Program-made: the position numbers and the translations under genes
Origin: Clostridiales bacterium Firm_16
Lineage (GTDB): Bacteria; Bacillota; Clostridia; Saccharofermentanales; Saccharofermentanaceae
Assembly (NCBI GenBank): GCA_001604185.1
Contig: LVAV01000111.1
Coordinates: forward strand, 1 to 64,000
Direction: 5' to 3'
DNA length: 64,000 nt
Shown: in pieces, positions 63,655-64,000 of the stretch
How the letters are laid out: every line of letters begins with the position of its first letter
How positions within the stretch are numbered: position 1 is the first letter of the stretch
The notes under the pieces: generated by a model
What the model was told of the DNA's origin: nothing
Databases searched by the model: none
The model's input: the letters and a program-made list of their open reading frames with translations, nothing else

Positions 63655-64000
63655 TCAGAACAGTTTCTCGAAGATCGCCTGCGCGATTCTCTCCGAAGCT
63701 GCCGCGCTGGTGTCCACCGTCAGATCGTATCCATCCTTCGGGAAAAGATAAGTAAAGGACGCTTCCGCGGAACCGACGCATCGGTCGCCTCGTTCCTGCT
63801 CTCTCTTCTTCAACACCTCAAGCGGACAGGTGATCCGCACTTTGCTTACCACACGCGGAGCCATCCGATCGATGAGCTCGTTAAAGATCCGCTCGCTGGT
63901 GATCACGTGGTCGATGATGATCCCAACCCCCGCGTCATATAGTTCCAGAACCTTGTCGCACATTTCCCCGGAGATCTCGAAGACATCGTCCTCATAGATC
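63655..64000 (-). CDS. Chloramphenicol phosphotransferase-like kinase (partial)
   Basis: The reading frame stays open to the window edge, so the 5-prime part with the P-loop is missing; about 114 residues are seen. They include IIDHVITSERIF, the VRITCPLEVLKKREQERGDR stretch (Arg-rich LID-like segment, split here) and the end GYDLTVDTSAAASERIAQAI. This is the C-terminal pattern of the chloramphenicol phosphotransferase-like P-loop kinases. The true substrate is unknown, and resistance should not be assumed. Confidence 0.75.
   Translation of the reverse strand, partial: IYEDDVFEISGEMCDKVLELYDAGVGIIIDHVITSERIFNELIDRMAPRVVSKVRITCPLEVLKKREQERGDRCVGSAEASFTYLFPKDGYDLTVDTSAAASERIAQAIFEKLF

Overview
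The window reads as a chromosomal segment of a Gram-positive Bacillota, most likely an anaerobic Clostridia (gut or rumen type). The signs are strong AGGAGG ribosome sites at almost every gene, many lipoproteins with a [LVI]-[STA]-[AGT]-C lipobox followed by Thr/Glu-rich linkers, a GH36 alpha-galactosidase, two ferredoxin-tailed aldo/keto reductases, an iron-containing alcohol dehydrogenase, and BlaI/M56 regulation. The exact genus cannot be read from the sequence. I see no rRNA, tRNA, CRISPR array, insertion sequence, integrase or replication origin.

Layout. 0-7.5 kb holds a secreted PASTA/fibronectin-III protein, a tandem DUF6273 lipoprotein, a flavin reductase, a small hydrolase, a DJ-1-like protein and an unknown repeat protein. 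7.8-14.2 kb is a transport block: a heterodimeric ABC exporter with one degenerate ATP site, then a TetR-ATPase-permease operon with ATGA overlaps, and a 54-residue membrane protein on the opposite strand. 14.4-17.2 kb holds an NADPH/FMN reductase, a membrane GTPase and a barnase-barstar pair in which the barnase is a lipoprotein. 17.3-17.7 kb is a phased array of 37-38 bp imperfect palindromes with an exact 52 bp period. 18-22.7 kb has an aldo/keto reductase, an Xre-regulated membrane gene cluster with a clear promoter and operators, and a DUF4405-flavodoxin fusion. 22.7-29.9 kb has the alpha-galactosidase and a blaI-M56-M56 operon with readable BlaI-type operators. 30-37.5 kb contains a secreted pseudo-hydrolase and a run of small enzymes (DUF998, tautomerases, HAD, GNAT, an APH-like kinase, an HExxH protein).

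37.6-42.2 kb is one 1517-residue STAND-type NTPase (DUF4062, P-loop NTPase, TPR-like helices, SseB-like tail) in visibly AT-richer DNA. It is the best candidate here for an undescribed signalling or defence protein. 42.4-47.3 kb returns to ordinary genes (DUF4037, GNAT, M1 aminopeptidase lipoprotein, alcohol dehydrogenase). 47.4-51.4 kb is a second AT-rich block: a three-gene operon of exported proteins with its own promoter. 52.06-52.26 kb is a second phased palindrome array (exact 53 bp period), related to the first, next to an orphan HerA-like ATPase. 54-64 kb holds GrpB-like, transglutaminase-like, VWA and unknown lipoproteins, a HAD phosphatase, a second aldo/keto reductase, and a TetR-hydrolase operon with two identical operators. 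The window ends inside a chloramphenicol-phosphotransferase-like kinase.

Three themes recur: surface lipoproteins on low-complexity linkers, small regulator-membrane operons with overlapping genes and legible operators, and two arrays of helically spaced palindromes that no gene explains.
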